This document shows, in pieces, positions 52,101-63,795 of a DNA stretch of 64,000 nucleotides. The translations under genes and the position numbers were made by a program. Every line of letters starts with the position of its first letter. Positions within the stretch are counted from its first letter, which is position 1. The stretch is from contig NZ_QMKQ01000013.1 in assembly GCF_003287975.1 (NCBI RefSeq), forward strand, positions 49,723 to 113,722, in the 5' to 3' direction. Below the pieces are notes generated by a model. The model searched no databases. It was not told the origin of the DNA and worked only from the letters and a program-made list of their open reading frames with translations. Source of the DNA: Arthrobacter sp. AQ5-05 (GTDB lineage: Bacteria > Actinomycetota > Actinomycetes > Actinomycetales > Micrococcaceae).

Positions 52101-52545
52101 TGCATCGGCCGCCACCTGGGGCATGCCGGTTCCGGCTCCCGTCCCGGCCGCCGAGGAACCAGGTGCCCCGGTGCCCGCCACCGGCGGCAAGCTCAGCCGC
52201 TACCAGCGTTTGATGAACCGGGCCGCCGGGTTCACCGATTCGCACCCGGCACCCGTGCATGCCCCGATCACCACCGATCCGTCGGCCGGTGCCTGGGGCA
52301 ACCCGGACGACGCCCCGGATTTCGCCCGCCCGCGGACAACGCCGCTTGCGGAGCAGCGCCCGCAGGCACCGGTTGCACCAGTAGAATTGGATGAGACGGA
52401 GTTCGTCCCCAGTGACGACGACATCGAGATCGAGGATTCCTCGTTGATCGGGGTTCCCGCCATCGAACGCATCCTCAAGGGCCTCGTCATCGAGGAACGC
52501 GACGCGCAGGGCAACGTGATCGAGCGCCCCAACCGGCCTCGATGA
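49111..52545 (+). CDS. dnaX: DNA polymerase III subunits gamma/tau
   Basis: 1144 residues, long even for actinobacteria. Clamp-loader ATPase at residues 1-370: Walker A 'FSGPRGCGKTTSARIL', zinc module 'CLNCAQGPTPTPCGTCPSC', Walker B 'IFIIDEAHMV', 'TTEPDKVIGTIRSR'. Domain III follows. Residues about 390-700 are a low-complexity Ala/Pro/Gln linker with a KEEQ/ERAAQ repeat, then a folded domain near 713-795 ('MFRRAWPDILEELKGNKRFVWMM'), a second Ala/Pro linker, and a C-terminal motif (IEDSSLIGVPAIERILKG). GTG 49111 overlaps the gluQRS stop. No slippery A6-type frameshift site is visible. Confidence 0.96.
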   Translation: MSTALYRRYRPDNFADVIGQEHVTTPLMTALEKNRVNHAYLFSGPRGCGKTTSARILARCLNCAQGPTPTPCGTCPSCIELASGGPGSLDVIEIDAASHGGVDDARDLRERATFAPVRDRYKIFIIDEAHMVTSAGFNALLKIVEEPPEHIKFIFATTEPDKVIGTIRSRTHHYPFRLVPPEPLIKYLEYLCTAEGVSVAPGVLSLVIRAGGGSVRDSLSVLDQLIAGAGPNGLDYELAVSLLGYTHATLLDDVVDALGAGDAATVFAAVDRVVQTGHDPRRFVEDLLERFRDLIIVRAVPENASQIIRGLPEDQLHRMQAQAAGLGQAELSRWADVTNAGLTEMTGATSPRLHLELLCARLLLPASDATERGFNARMDRIERRLAYSGDEIPPMPAGDSGQPGHGGSNAGFEGESSGQGAAAVREALRAARAQKEGGAAEAPATPAIPDAPAASEAAPAPSAPAEVLIEQVDEPSQAPVSAAPAAAAAPAPETSAAPAPSAPVAEAPAAGEPAGHSPDWGGTWGPVPEGPVNPVTEPVSPAQGTPVHPPANVPPFSILPDRAPETEGEPAAPAPEPAPLQQNQAMADFTKKVKEEQAAKEHAAAERAAQERATQERAAQERAAAEQRAAQQQQAAPQPRNAQQYAAQQQSQAPGQQRQQQPTEARQQQGQPQGQMPPLQQQQNQAPRQQQPPAAHPQQGQGPSAQSGGTGSVEMFRRAWPDILEELKGNKRFVWMMVAPNASVTGFDGRTLTVSFAHTGAMTAFTARADNVAILGQSIQKVLGVNIELVIAEGGSAPAGGSGPKVDRRPEPAVTTGPAESAPQQHTAPSPSSAPVPSQPGREAAPEPAAQGAPAAPAPAAATAPSAASAAPAAPQPVAPQPAAAVAPAAPAPTPLPVAEQPLAEASAEDPGFGPEPTWDSEPWDDGGGDWDASSVPVPDWEGELGTPVAGPAVEDDPSGAAGATLPAAPPPATPKGYVAPAPSLGAADRPVAPPPGASAATWGMPVPAPVPAAEEPGAPVPATGGKLSRYQRLMNRAAGFTDSHPAPVHAPITTDPSAGAWGNPDDAPDFARPRTTPLAEQRPQAPVAPVELDETEFVPSDDDIEIEDSSLIGVPAIERILKGLVIEERDAQGNVIERPNRPR

Positions 52546-52645
52546 CGGCCCGCCGGCCGGGACCAAGCGTCGGGGCCGGTGTGTAGTGTCTGGTGCACGC
52601 AAACAAGGTCGCAGCGAACAGCAAGATTAGGCAGTGTGAATCCAA

Positions 52646-55821
<3,176 letters not shown>

Positions 55822-56724
55822 TTAGCGGAAGACGACGGTGCGGGTGTTGTTCAGCAGGATGCGGTGCTGGCAATGCCAGGTGATGGCCCGGGCGAGGGCC
55901 TGGGCCTCGGCGTCGCGCCCGATCCGCGCCAGGGCGTCGGCGTCCGGGACATGGTCGACCCGGAACACCTCCTGTTCGATGATCGGTCCCTCGTCCAGGG
56001 ACTCGGTGACGTAGTGCGCGGTGGCCCCGACCATCTTCACGCCGCGTGCGTAGGCCTGGTGGTAGGGCTTGGCTCCCTTGAACCCGGGCAGGAACGAGTG
56101 GTGGATGTTGATGGCCCGCCCGTGCAGCGCGGCGGTCAGCTCGTTGGAGAGCACCTGCATGTAGCGGGCCAGCACCACCACGTCGGCCCGGTGTTCGGCG
56201 ATGACGTCCTGGAGCCGGGCCTCGGCCGCGGGCTTGGTGTCGGCGGTGACCGGGATGTGGATGAACGGCAGCCCGGCGGCCTCGGCCATGGGGCGCAGGT
56301 CCTCGTGGTTGGAGACGACGGCCACCAGTTCGGCCCCGAGCGTTCCGGTCCGCCAGCGGTAGATCAGGTCGTTGAGGCAGTGCCCGAACTTCGAGACCAT
56401 GACCAGCACGCGCTGCGCCCGCCCGTCGTGGAACGCGAAGTCCATGTCGAACTCCCCCGCCAGCTTTCCGAACGCGGCTTCCAGCGTCCCGGCGGTTTCC
56501 CGTGGATCGCCTCCGGACAGCGCGGTGCGCAGGAAGAGCCGGCCGCCGACGTGGTCGTCGAATTGCTGGTGCTCGGCGATGTCAAAGCCGGCATCGTCGA
56601 GGAACCCGGTCACGGCCCGCACGATGCCGGGTTTGTCGGGACAAGAGAGGGTCAGGACGAAGCGGACGCTGCGCGGGTGCGTGGCGTTGGCGGTCGCTGT
56701 CGTCTCGTGGGTCGTGGTGGTCAC
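55822..56724 (-). CDS. purU: Formyltetrahydrofolate deformylase
   Basis: 300 residues. N-terminal ACT domain ('FVLTLSCPDKPGIVRAVTGFLDDAGFDIAEHQQF'; part LSCPDKPGIV) and C-terminal formyltransferase-like domain with 'VLARYMQVLS', 'INIHHSFLPGFKGAKPYHQAY' and 'VGATAHYVTESLDEGPIIEQ'. Hydrolyses formyl-THF, releasing formate and free THF needed by the folate-using demethylases next door. GTG 56724 has AAGGGAG 9 nt upstream; a longer frame to 56826 adds no family residues. Between the BCCT gene and dimethylglycine oxidase gene, same strand. Confidence 0.94.
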   Translation of the reverse strand: MTTTTHETTATANATHPRSVRFVLTLSCPDKPGIVRAVTGFLDDAGFDIAEHQQFDDHVGGRLFLRTALSGGDPRETAGTLEAAFGKLAGEFDMDFAFHDGRAQRVLVMVSKFGHCLNDLIYRWRTGTLGAELVAVVSNHEDLRPMAEAAGLPFIHIPVTADTKPAAEARLQDVIAEHRADVVVLARYMQVLSNELTAALHGRAINIHHSFLPGFKGAKPYHQAYARGVKMVGATAHYVTESLDEGPIIEQEVFRVDHVPDADALARIGRDAEAQALARAITWHCQHRILLNNTRTVVFR

Positions 56725-56798
56725 GTTGGTTGCTCCCTTGGGTCGCTGAAAGGTGGATGGTTGTTGGGTGATGGTGGCCAGTGGATCGCGGAGGTTCG

Positions 56799-58679
56799 TC
56801 AGGCGTCGGTGCCCCGGCCCGGGCAACGGGCCTCCGCTTCGCAGGTCTCGGTGCAGTCGTGCCTGGTCACCAGCTCGAAGGGCACCCCGCCATGTTCGTC
56901 AACACCGCTGCGGATGGCCCGTTCGACCACCGAGTCGGCCAGTCTCTTGCGCAGGGCCAGCGGGTCGCGACGCAGGTCCTTGACCAGGGCGATACACAGG
57001 ACGAACATGACGATCGCGAAGGGAAGGGCGGAGACGATGGTGATGTTCTTCAGGCCGTTCAGCGCCTGCCCGGGGTCGTCCCCGCCGGCCAGCAGCATGA
57101 TGGCTGCCACCGCACCGGTGAGTACGCCCCAGAACACGATCACGCGCTTGGAGGGCTCCATGCGCCCATTGGTGCTCAGCGAGCCCATCACGATCGAAGC
57201 GGAGTCGGCGCCGGTGACGAAGAAGATGCCGACCAGGACCATCGCCAGGATGGCAATGGCCAGCGTGACCCCGGGGCCGGTGCCAAGATGCTGGATCAGA
57301 TCGAACATGGCGCCCTCGAAGTCAATGGACGGTTCCCCGTCGACCATGCTCACCATCGAGCCGGAGGCCCCGTTGGACGCTTCGGCCTTGAGCTGGACGT
57401 CGAAGGCGGCTCCGCCGAAGATCGAGAACCAGATGACGGACACCAGGGACGGGACCAGCAGCACGCCGGTGACGAACTGGCGGATGGTGCGTCCGCGGCT
57501 GATCCGGGCAATGAACATCCCCACGAACAGTGCCCAGGACACCCACCAGGCCCAATAGAAGATGGTCCAGCCCGACATCCATGCCCGCACCGACTCGTCT
57601 CCGGCCGACTCGGTGCGGGAGGCCATCGATGGCAGGTCCCGGACGAAGTCGCCGATGGCCGAAGGAATCAGGTTGAGGATCAACAGCGTGGGTCCGAGCA
57701 CGAAGACGAGCACCGCCAGCAGCAGGGCCAGGACCATGTTGATGTTGGAGAGCCATTGGATGCCCCGGGAGATCCCGGAGACTGCGGAGAGCACGAAGCA
57801 GATGGTCAGCACCGTGATGACCGCGACCAGAACCGGGGAGCCGACCTTGCCGACCCAGCCGTTGAACTCGATGCCGCTGGCAATCTGCATGGCCCCGAGC
57901 CCCAGCGAGGCGGCTGTTCCGAAGAGCGTGGCGAAGATGGCCAGGATGTTCACGATCTTGCCGGCCGGCCCCTCGACACGCGGGCCGAACAGTGAAGTGA
58001 ACGCGGAGGAGATCAGCTGCCGGCGCCCCAGCCGGAAGGTCGAGTAGGCCATCGCGATGCCGACCACCGCGAACATCGCCCACGGGTGGATGCTCCAGTG
58101 GAAGATGGAGGTGGCCATGGCCGTCTGGATGGCCTCGGGGGTGCTTCCGTCCACGGTTCCCGGGGGCGGGGAGACATAGTGGTAGAGCGGTTCCGCCACG
58201 CCGTAGAAGACCAGTCCGATGCCCATGCCGGCGCTGAACATCATCGAGATCCAGGAGACGGTGCGGAACTCGGGCTTTTCCCCGTCCCGGCCAAGCGGGA
58301 TGTTCCCGAAGCGGCCCAGGGCCAGCCAGAGCACAAAGATCACGAAGAACGAGGCCAGCGAGACAAACAGCCAACCGGTGTTCTCCGTGACCCAGGACAA
58401 TGCCACGCTGGAGGCCGTCGAGAGCGATGTTGTGTTGGTCAGCCCCCAGATGACGAAGGCCAGCGCGAAGGCTCCGGCAACGCCGAAGGTGACCTTGTCC
58501 AAACCCTCGGGCAGGCGCGGTATCACCCGCAGTGCCTTCCGCTCCGATTCGCTGTCTTTCAACTCCTGCAGGATCATGCTGTCGTCCGCTGGCGGGCGCA
58601 CGGTTTCCGCCTCCTCGGCCAGTTCCGCCTCGGGCACATCCTGATCGTCGGACAAGGTTTCATCGGTGTTCACTGCCAT
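56799..58679 (-). CDS. BCCT-family betaine/choline transporter
   Basis: 626 residues, about 12 helices. BCCT hallmarks: 'FRTVSWISMMFSAGMGIGLVFYGVAEPLYHY' (Gly-rich G-M-G-I-G-L-V unwound segment), aromatic box stretch 'FHWSIHPWAMFAVVGIAMAYS', and 'FYWAWWVSWALFVGMFIARISRGRTIRQF'. The cysteine pair in the C-terminal tail is unusual. Should import glycine betaine with Na+ or H+. ATG 58679 with AAAGGAA upstream. First gene of the minus-strand betaine operon (transporter, purU, dmg). Confidence 0.94.
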   Translation of the reverse strand: MAVNTDETLSDDQDVPEAELAEEAETVRPPADDSMILQELKDSESERKALRVIPRLPEGLDKVTFGVAGAFALAFVIWGLTNTTSLSTASSVALSWVTENTGWLFVSLASFFVIFVLWLALGRFGNIPLGRDGEKPEFRTVSWISMMFSAGMGIGLVFYGVAEPLYHYVSPPPGTVDGSTPEAIQTAMATSIFHWSIHPWAMFAVVGIAMAYSTFRLGRRQLISSAFTSLFGPRVEGPAGKIVNILAIFATLFGTAASLGLGAMQIASGIEFNGWVGKVGSPVLVAVITVLTICFVLSAVSGISRGIQWLSNINMVLALLLAVLVFVLGPTLLILNLIPSAIGDFVRDLPSMASRTESAGDESVRAWMSGWTIFYWAWWVSWALFVGMFIARISRGRTIRQFVTGVLLVPSLVSVIWFSIFGGAAFDVQLKAEASNGASGSMVSMVDGEPSIDFEGAMFDLIQHLGTGPGVTLAIAILAMVLVGIFFVTGADSASIVMGSLSTNGRMEPSKRVIVFWGVLTGAVAAIMLLAGGDDPGQALNGLKNITIVSALPFAIVMFVLCIALVKDLRRDPLALRKRLADSVVERAIRSGVDEHGGVPFELVTRHDCTETCEAEARCPGRGTDA

Positions 58680-59437
58680 GCGGATTTCCTTTGACTGGGG
58701 ATTCGAATTGCGTCTTTGGAGCCAGGTGGAGCCGTGGAACGGGGAGATGCGCCCAACGCGGGAGCGCTATTCGCGGTGGATGACGCCGGGCGGAATGATT
58801 GCCTGCTGCGTGATCGGTGCGGCAACTAAAGGATGGATATTGTTTCGTATCGATCAACAGCAAGCGTCTCGAGCAACAATCGTGGCCCACCTCACATCGC
58901 AAAGTCAAGGGATTGCGAACTAATGAAAATGGCTGGCTGAATGAGATGCGTTCCCGACGGAGAAGGACCACGAGAATTTCCGGCCTACGCGGCGGCAATG
59001 CGTGCAACCGATGCATGGAGCCCGGCGCGCCGAGTGGAAACGCGAGGAATCGCTGGTGGGACCTTGGCGTGGATGCTTTTCCCCACTTCCGCAGGGCAGG
59101 GGTCATGCGAGTGGGCGTCGCCGAGGGAACCCGGGTTCGAAGGCCGACGGCATCAACGCCCGTGAAGCAGGTGCGTTGCCACCATTGGCCCAGTCCTCAT
59201 TTCCGGACGTGACAGATTTCGAAGGACGCCAGCGGGGGCCCGCCGGTCACAAACCCGTCCGGCATCCCTCGTGACCGAAAACCGCTGATTCAGGACCCCT
59301 GCGTTCCCTGCGGGGAGGAAACCACACGGCAAATTGCAGAACGATGGCCCGGCGTCCCCAGGCGCTTGATGGCTTAGGACGCGCCGGACCATCTGTTCTC
59401 CTCGCCTCCAAGGGACCAAGCCGATGATCACGCGGTG
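58680..59437. other. 758-bp interval between LysR gene and betaine transporter
   Basis: No supportable coding frame. It must hold the promoter of the minus-strand transporter operon. Around 59250-59275 there is a short inverted pair CGGTCAC ... GTGACCG, too weak to call a terminator for the LysR gene with certainty. Nothing else recognised. Confidence 0.45.
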
Positions 59438-60370
59438 TCACAGGTCGCCTTCCAGTCGCTCGGTGAGGATTCGCTTCGCCCGGGCCTGCAGGATGCCAAG
59501 GGATTCCTTGATGAGCGGTGATCCGAGGCTGCCCTTGCGCACGGCAGCGACGATCCTGCGCGAGGGCCGCCCCCTGCCCGATATGGGCAGCCGGGTCACG
59601 TTCTCTGCATTTCCCAGGGTCGCCAGGCGCGGCAGCAGTCCAACTCCCAGTCCCGCGCCGACAAAGGCGATCTGGGTTTCCCATTCGACGGCTTCATGGG
59701 CAATTCTCGGAGTGACGCCAACAGCAGTGAACGCCGCTGTGAACAGCGAATGGTAGGTGGACCCGGGGGCTTCCGTGATCCAGGGGTCCGTCGCCAGCTC
59801 TTCGAGCGTCACCGTTTCCCGCGACGCCAGGGGATGGTCGGAGGGAAGGATCACGTCGAGGGGATCATTGAGCAGCGTTGTCTGCTCGAAACGTGGATCC
59901 TCTTCAACATACGTCTCGGACTGCATTGCCACGATGACCGCAAGGTCGATTCGCTCGGCAACCAACAGGTCGAAGCACCGTGCCGGATTCGCCTCGAGCA
60001 CCTGGACCTCCAACGACGGGTGTGCCGTGCGCAGGGTGGCTGCAAGCGGCGCGAGCAATTGGGCAGCTGCGGTGGAAAAGCCGCCGAGCCCCAAGCGGGA
60101 CTGCACCTGGTCGCCGGCCTCCAGGGCCGCGGCGCGCAGCCGCTCCCACTGCGTAATCAGCGTGTCCGAACCCTCCACAAGAAATCGCCCCGTGGCGGTC
60201 AAGCGGACGCCCCGTCCGTCCTTTGCCAGAAGCTGCATGCCGAGCACGCGCTGCAGTTCCCGCAGCTGCGCGGAGACGGCGGAAGGTGAATAGCCAGTGA
60301 GCTCCGCGGTTCCTGCGACGGTGCCGCATCGGGCGAATACCCTGAGCGTGGTGATTCGTGAATCGATCAT
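59438..60370 (-). CDS. LysR-family transcriptional regulator
   Basis: 310 residues. N-terminal HTH ('RVFARCGTVAGTAELTGYSPSAVSAQLRELQRVLGMQLL'; part LTGYSPSAVSAQLRELQ), then a periplasmic-binding-like effector domain ('LGGFSTAAAQLLAPLAATLR', 'FVGAGLGVGLLPRLA'). ATG 60370 is preferred because the longer frame to 60397 overlaps a palindromic operator. Divergent from the glycine betaine oxygenase gene at 60531, which it most likely controls; LysR autoregulation of the shared interval is the usual pattern. Confidence 0.88.
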   Translation of the reverse strand: MIDSRITTLRVFARCGTVAGTAELTGYSPSAVSAQLRELQRVLGMQLLAKDGRGVRLTATGRFLVEGSDTLITQWERLRAAALEAGDQVQSRLGLGGFSTAAAQLLAPLAATLRTAHPSLEVQVLEANPARCFDLLVAERIDLAVIVAMQSETYVEEDPRFEQTTLLNDPLDVILPSDHPLASRETVTLEELATDPWITEAPGSTYHSLFTAAFTAVGVTPRIAHEAVEWETQIAFVGAGLGVGLLPRLATLGNAENVTRLPISGRGRPSRRIVAAVRKGSLGSPLIKESLGILQARAKRILTERLEGDL

Positions 60371-60385
60371 GCACACATTGTGCAT
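60369..60385. promoter_or_regulatory. Palindromic operator candidate in the LysR-gbcA divergent region
   Basis: ATGCACA-CAT-TGTGCAT, 7-bp perfect arms with 3-nt centre, overlapping the LysR start codon. Fits a dyad site for the divergent LysR regulator or another dimeric regulator. Confidence 0.5.
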
Positions 60386-60530
60386 CATTATCTCCAAAAT
60401 CTTGCGCTTTTATTGCAGATGGAGGATCCCTAACCTCATGAGTAAGACGATTTCGACAGCTGCGGTGACGAAGATCACCCCGTGGCCCCCGGGCCCCGAA
60501 CGCATACCCATTCCTCCGAGGAGTAAACAC

Positions 60531-61835
60531 ATGTCTGCTTCAGTGAACGTGCCTCTGTCATCACGAGGCAAACTCGCTTCGACCTTGCCTGCAGGGCAGC
60601 TGGCAGAAATCAGCGAGCTGTTCGACGATCGGCGTGAAGGCTACTCCCTCGATGCCCCCTTCTATGTCGATCCGGCGGTCTTCAAGATCGACATGCAGGC
60701 CATTTTCGGCAAGCATTGGATCTTTGCCGCGAGTGTTGCAGAGCTCCCGGAGCCGGGCGACTACGTCACTGTCGACTACGGCCCCTATTCCTTGATCGTC
60801 CTGCGCAACGACGAGGGCGGCGTGAATGTCATGCACAACGTGTGCCGCCACCGCGGAGCACGGGTCCTGACACAACCTGCCGGGACCACCGGCAACATGG
60901 TCTGCGGCTACCACTCCTGGACCTACTCCCCCAACGGCGACTTGATCCATGCCTCCGCGCCCGGAGAAACCAATTTCGACAAGAGCTGCTTCGGCCTCAA
61001 ACGCGCCCACAGCCGCGAATACGCCGGACTCATCTTCGTCTGCATGGCCGACGAGCCCCCGGCCGACTTCGATGAAACAGCCAAGATCTTCGAGCCCTAC
61101 CTCGCACCCCACGACCTGGCCAAGACGAGGGTCGCCTACCAGCAGAACATCATCGAAGAAGCCAACTGGAAGCTCGTGATGGAGAACAACCGGGAGTGCT
61201 ACCACTGCGACGGCCACCCGGAACTCGCCTGCTCCCTCTTCCCCACCTGGGGCCTGACGGAGGGCCTCATCCCGCCACATCTCGAAGAAGTGTGGGACCG
61301 CAACAAGGAAGCACAGGCTGCGCTCGAAAAGCGCTGCCAGCGCTACGGCATTCCCTACGAGGTCGTCGAGGAGCTCGACACCCGCGTGGCGGGAATCCGC
61401 ATCTCCCGCGAGTCCCTCGACGGCGACGGCGAGTCGTTCTCGCCCGACGGGCACCGACTTTCCAAGAAGCTGCTTGGGGACCTGCGCGATTTCCGCCTCG
61501 GCCGCTGCTCGATGCACCTGCAACCCAACAGCTGGTTCCACTTTCTCGGCGACCACGCCATCACGTTCGCCGTGTTCCCCGTCAACGAGCACCAGACCCT
61601 GGTGCGCACCACCTGGCTGGTGGCCGACGATGCCGTCGAAGGCGTCGACTACGACCTCGAGAAGCTCACCCACACCTGGAAGCAGACCAACCTGCAGGAC
61701 AAGGCGTTCGTGGAGCTGTGCCAGAAGGGCGCGAGCAGCCCCGCCTATGAGCCAGGTCCGTACATGAAGAGTGAATACCAGGTCGAGGCATTCATCAACT
61801 GGTACATTCAGCGCGTGCAGGAGCACCTGGCATGA
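60531..61835 (+). CDS. gbcA: Glycine betaine monooxygenase oxygenase subunit (Rieske type)
   Basis: 434 residues. Rieske 2Fe-2S site 'CRHRGARVL ... CGYHSW' near residues 108-130 and mononuclear iron site 'NRECYHCDGHPE' near residue 222 with a distal Asp further on. This pattern is that of the ring-hydroxylating oxygenase alpha subunits that demethylate glycine betaine to dimethylglycine plus formaldehyde. GAGGAG 9 nt before ATG 60531. Its stop overlaps the start of the reductase gene. The dimethylglycine oxidase in this window would take the product. Confidence 0.93.
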   Translation: MSASVNVPLSSRGKLASTLPAGQLAEISELFDDRREGYSLDAPFYVDPAVFKIDMQAIFGKHWIFAASVAELPEPGDYVTVDYGPYSLIVLRNDEGGVNVMHNVCRHRGARVLTQPAGTTGNMVCGYHSWTYSPNGDLIHASAPGETNFDKSCFGLKRAHSREYAGLIFVCMADEPPADFDETAKIFEPYLAPHDLAKTRVAYQQNIIEEANWKLVMENNRECYHCDGHPELACSLFPTWGLTEGLIPPHLEEVWDRNKEAQAALEKRCQRYGIPYEVVEELDTRVAGIRISRESLDGDGESFSPDGHRLSKKLLGDLRDFRLGRCSMHLQPNSWFHFLGDHAITFAVFPVNEHQTLVRTTWLVADDAVEGVDYDLEKLTHTWKQTNLQDKAFVELCQKGASSPAYEPGPYMKSEYQVEAFINWYIQRVQEHLA

Positions 61836-63247
61836 TCAACAGCACGACCACCGCCCCATTTCAGGAACCGCAGCGCATCCGCGGACTTGAAATGCCATGG
61901 AACAGGGTCATGGGCACCACCGATGGACCCGCCGGTGCCGCCCGCGCCCTGGGGCCCTGGCATCCGCAGGAATTCATGGCCGAATGCGTCGAGACCGTTC
62001 CCGAGGACGGCGGCATGATGACCTTCGTGTTCCGCCGTTCCGACGGTGCACCCTTGGCGTTCCGGCCGGGCCAGTACCTGAACATCGCCTTTCCCGTGAA
62101 CGGCGAGGACCAGGACCCGGTGGACCGCAGCTATTCGCTGTCCAGCTCGCCCACCGAGCCGTGGACCTTTAATGTCACGGTCAAACGCGATCCCACGGGG
62201 CTGGTCTCGCCGTGGGTGCACGAGAACGTCAAGCCGGGCACCGTGCTGGACATGCTCGGACCCGTCGGTGCGTTCCACCTGCCCGATGTCGATCGGAGGG
62301 CGCGCTACCTCTTGCTGGCCGCGGGCGCCGGCATCACCCCCATCATGTCAATGCTGCGGACAATCCATTCCCTGCCCGGACAGGCCGATGTCGTGGTGCT
62401 CTACCACGGTGCCGAGGCCGGAGGGTTCGCCTTCCACCGGGAGTTGGCCTACATCGCCGCCGTCGATTCGCGTGTCAAGGTCTTCTATTCCTTGGGCAAT
62501 CGCAGCAAGCCGGAGGCGTGGGAAGGACTGACCGGAAGGCTGACCACGGCAATGCTCGACGAGGTGGCCCCCGATGCCAACGGCCGCCAGGTCTACGCCT
62601 GCGGCCCCGAGGGGTACCTGAACACCGCCACCGAGCTCCTGGACAGGGTCGGTGTCGACGATACATCCATACACATGGAGTTTTTCTCCGGAGACCGCCA
62701 GACGATCCTGGAATACCAGGCGGAGATCGCGCTGGCTGTGGATATTGCGGAAGAAATCGCCGAGGAAATCGCGGATTCGGCCGAAGAATATTACGAAAGC
62801 CAGCCCACGGCGTTCGGAATCTATGAGCCTGGCTACGATGCCGAGGGAACCCTGGAGGCCACGGGCCTGCCGCTCGAAACGGTTGACCCGACTGCTCCCG
62901 TCCCCGACTCCCCCGACGGCGGGCCGGGAGAAGGGCCGGAGGCCGGTTCCCCCGACGTCACGACGTTCGACACCGTTGGAACCGGAAGCCTCATCTTGTC
63001 CTTCATTCGAACCGGCATCAACGTGCGCATCGACCCCGAGGAACATATCCTCGGGACTGCCAAACGGGCAGGTGTCAGGATTGGCGCTAACTGCCAGGAA
63101 GGCATGTGCGGTTCATGCAAGATCGTCAAGCTTTCCGGGGACGTGGAGATGAACCACCAGGGCGGGATCCGGGCACGGGAAATCGAGGCCGGCAAGTTCC
63201 TGCCATGCTGCTCGACAGCATTGACCGATTTGGTGATCGATGCCTAG
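61832..63247 (+). CDS. gbcB: Glycine betaine monooxygenase reductase subunit
   Basis: 471 residues: FAD domain ('FRPGQYLNIAFPV', 'DRSYSLSSSPTEPW'), NAD domain ('YLLLAAGAGITPIMSMLRT', 'YACGPEGYLN'), and a C-terminal plant-type 2Fe-2S ferredoxin with cysteines in 'GANCQEGMCGSCKIVK' and 'CC' near the end. Transfers electrons from NAD(P)H to GbcA. Between the NAD and ferredoxin domains is an acidic, Pro/Glu/Ala-rich linker of about 100 residues ('EEIAEEIADSAEEYYES'; 'PVPDSPDGGPGEGPEAG'), longer than I expect for the family. ATG overlaps the gbcA stop. Confidence 0.92.
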   Translation: MINSTTTAPFQEPQRIRGLEMPWNRVMGTTDGPAGAARALGPWHPQEFMAECVETVPEDGGMMTFVFRRSDGAPLAFRPGQYLNIAFPVNGEDQDPVDRSYSLSSSPTEPWTFNVTVKRDPTGLVSPWVHENVKPGTVLDMLGPVGAFHLPDVDRRARYLLLAAGAGITPIMSMLRTIHSLPGQADVVVLYHGAEAGGFAFHRELAYIAAVDSRVKVFYSLGNRSKPEAWEGLTGRLTTAMLDEVAPDANGRQVYACGPEGYLNTATELLDRVGVDDTSIHMEFFSGDRQTILEYQAEIALAVDIAEEIAEEIADSAEEYYESQPTAFGIYEPGYDAEGTLEATGLPLETVDPTAPVPDSPDGGPGEGPEAGSPDVTTFDTVGTGSLILSFIRTGINVRIDPEEHILGTAKRAGVRIGANCQEGMCGSCKIVKLSGDVEMNHQGGIRAREIEAGKFLPCCSTALTDLVIDA

Positions 63248-63795
63248 CCGCTGCCAGCTGCGCAAGGCAGTATCGCACCGGGTATTGCGCGGATTCGTGC
63301 CGCTGGAGCAGTTTCTCCGCCGCAGTGGCATGGGCGAGAAGCCCACGGGTGCTGGTCCCATCGCGCAGCCGGGCGTTCCGCGACTCGCCACGACAAGGTC
63401 CCGGGTGAGCAGCTCCGACAATGATCGACCGGATGCCTTCCATGGCAGGAACATCAACGTGAGAATGCCAAGCGAGGAATCCCGATCGCCCGCTCCGGAT
63501 CCACGGGCTCCCCCGACCGCTTATTGCCATCCCGGAATGTCAACACAGCACCAAACCAAGGCAACGGCGTCGCTTCCGCGCCCGCCGGGCACCTGCGATG
63601 GACCTGCCTGGCAGCGAAACCCCATCGATCGCCGCAGTCGGATTGAAAGCCCTCGTCACCGAGCAGCGATATGCGCTGCACGTGTCGATTTACCCAACTT
63701 GCTTCACGGAAACGTACAACAACCACCCTCGCAGACGGTCCGATGCGGCCAGCAGCACCGTGAAGGTTTGATCGCCAACCCATAGGAGCCATTCA
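63248..63795. other. 548-bp interval between gbcB and formaldehyde dehydrogenase genes
   Basis: No frame with family-like residues on either strand and no evident stem-loop with T-run. Presumably carries the promoter of the downstream dehydrogenase. Glycine-riboswitch-like cores were looked for and not seen. Confidence 0.4.

Noticed and set aside
48847..52602. 1251-codon minus-strand open frame across dnaX
   Set aside because: Same GC-bias artefact; Gly/Arg-rich translation with no motif, while dnaX motifs on the plus strand are intact.
63248..63795. Glycine or other riboswitch upstream of the formaldehyde dehydrogenase gene
   Set aside because: No tandem aptamer-like conserved cores or expression-platform hairpin could be recognised by eye.
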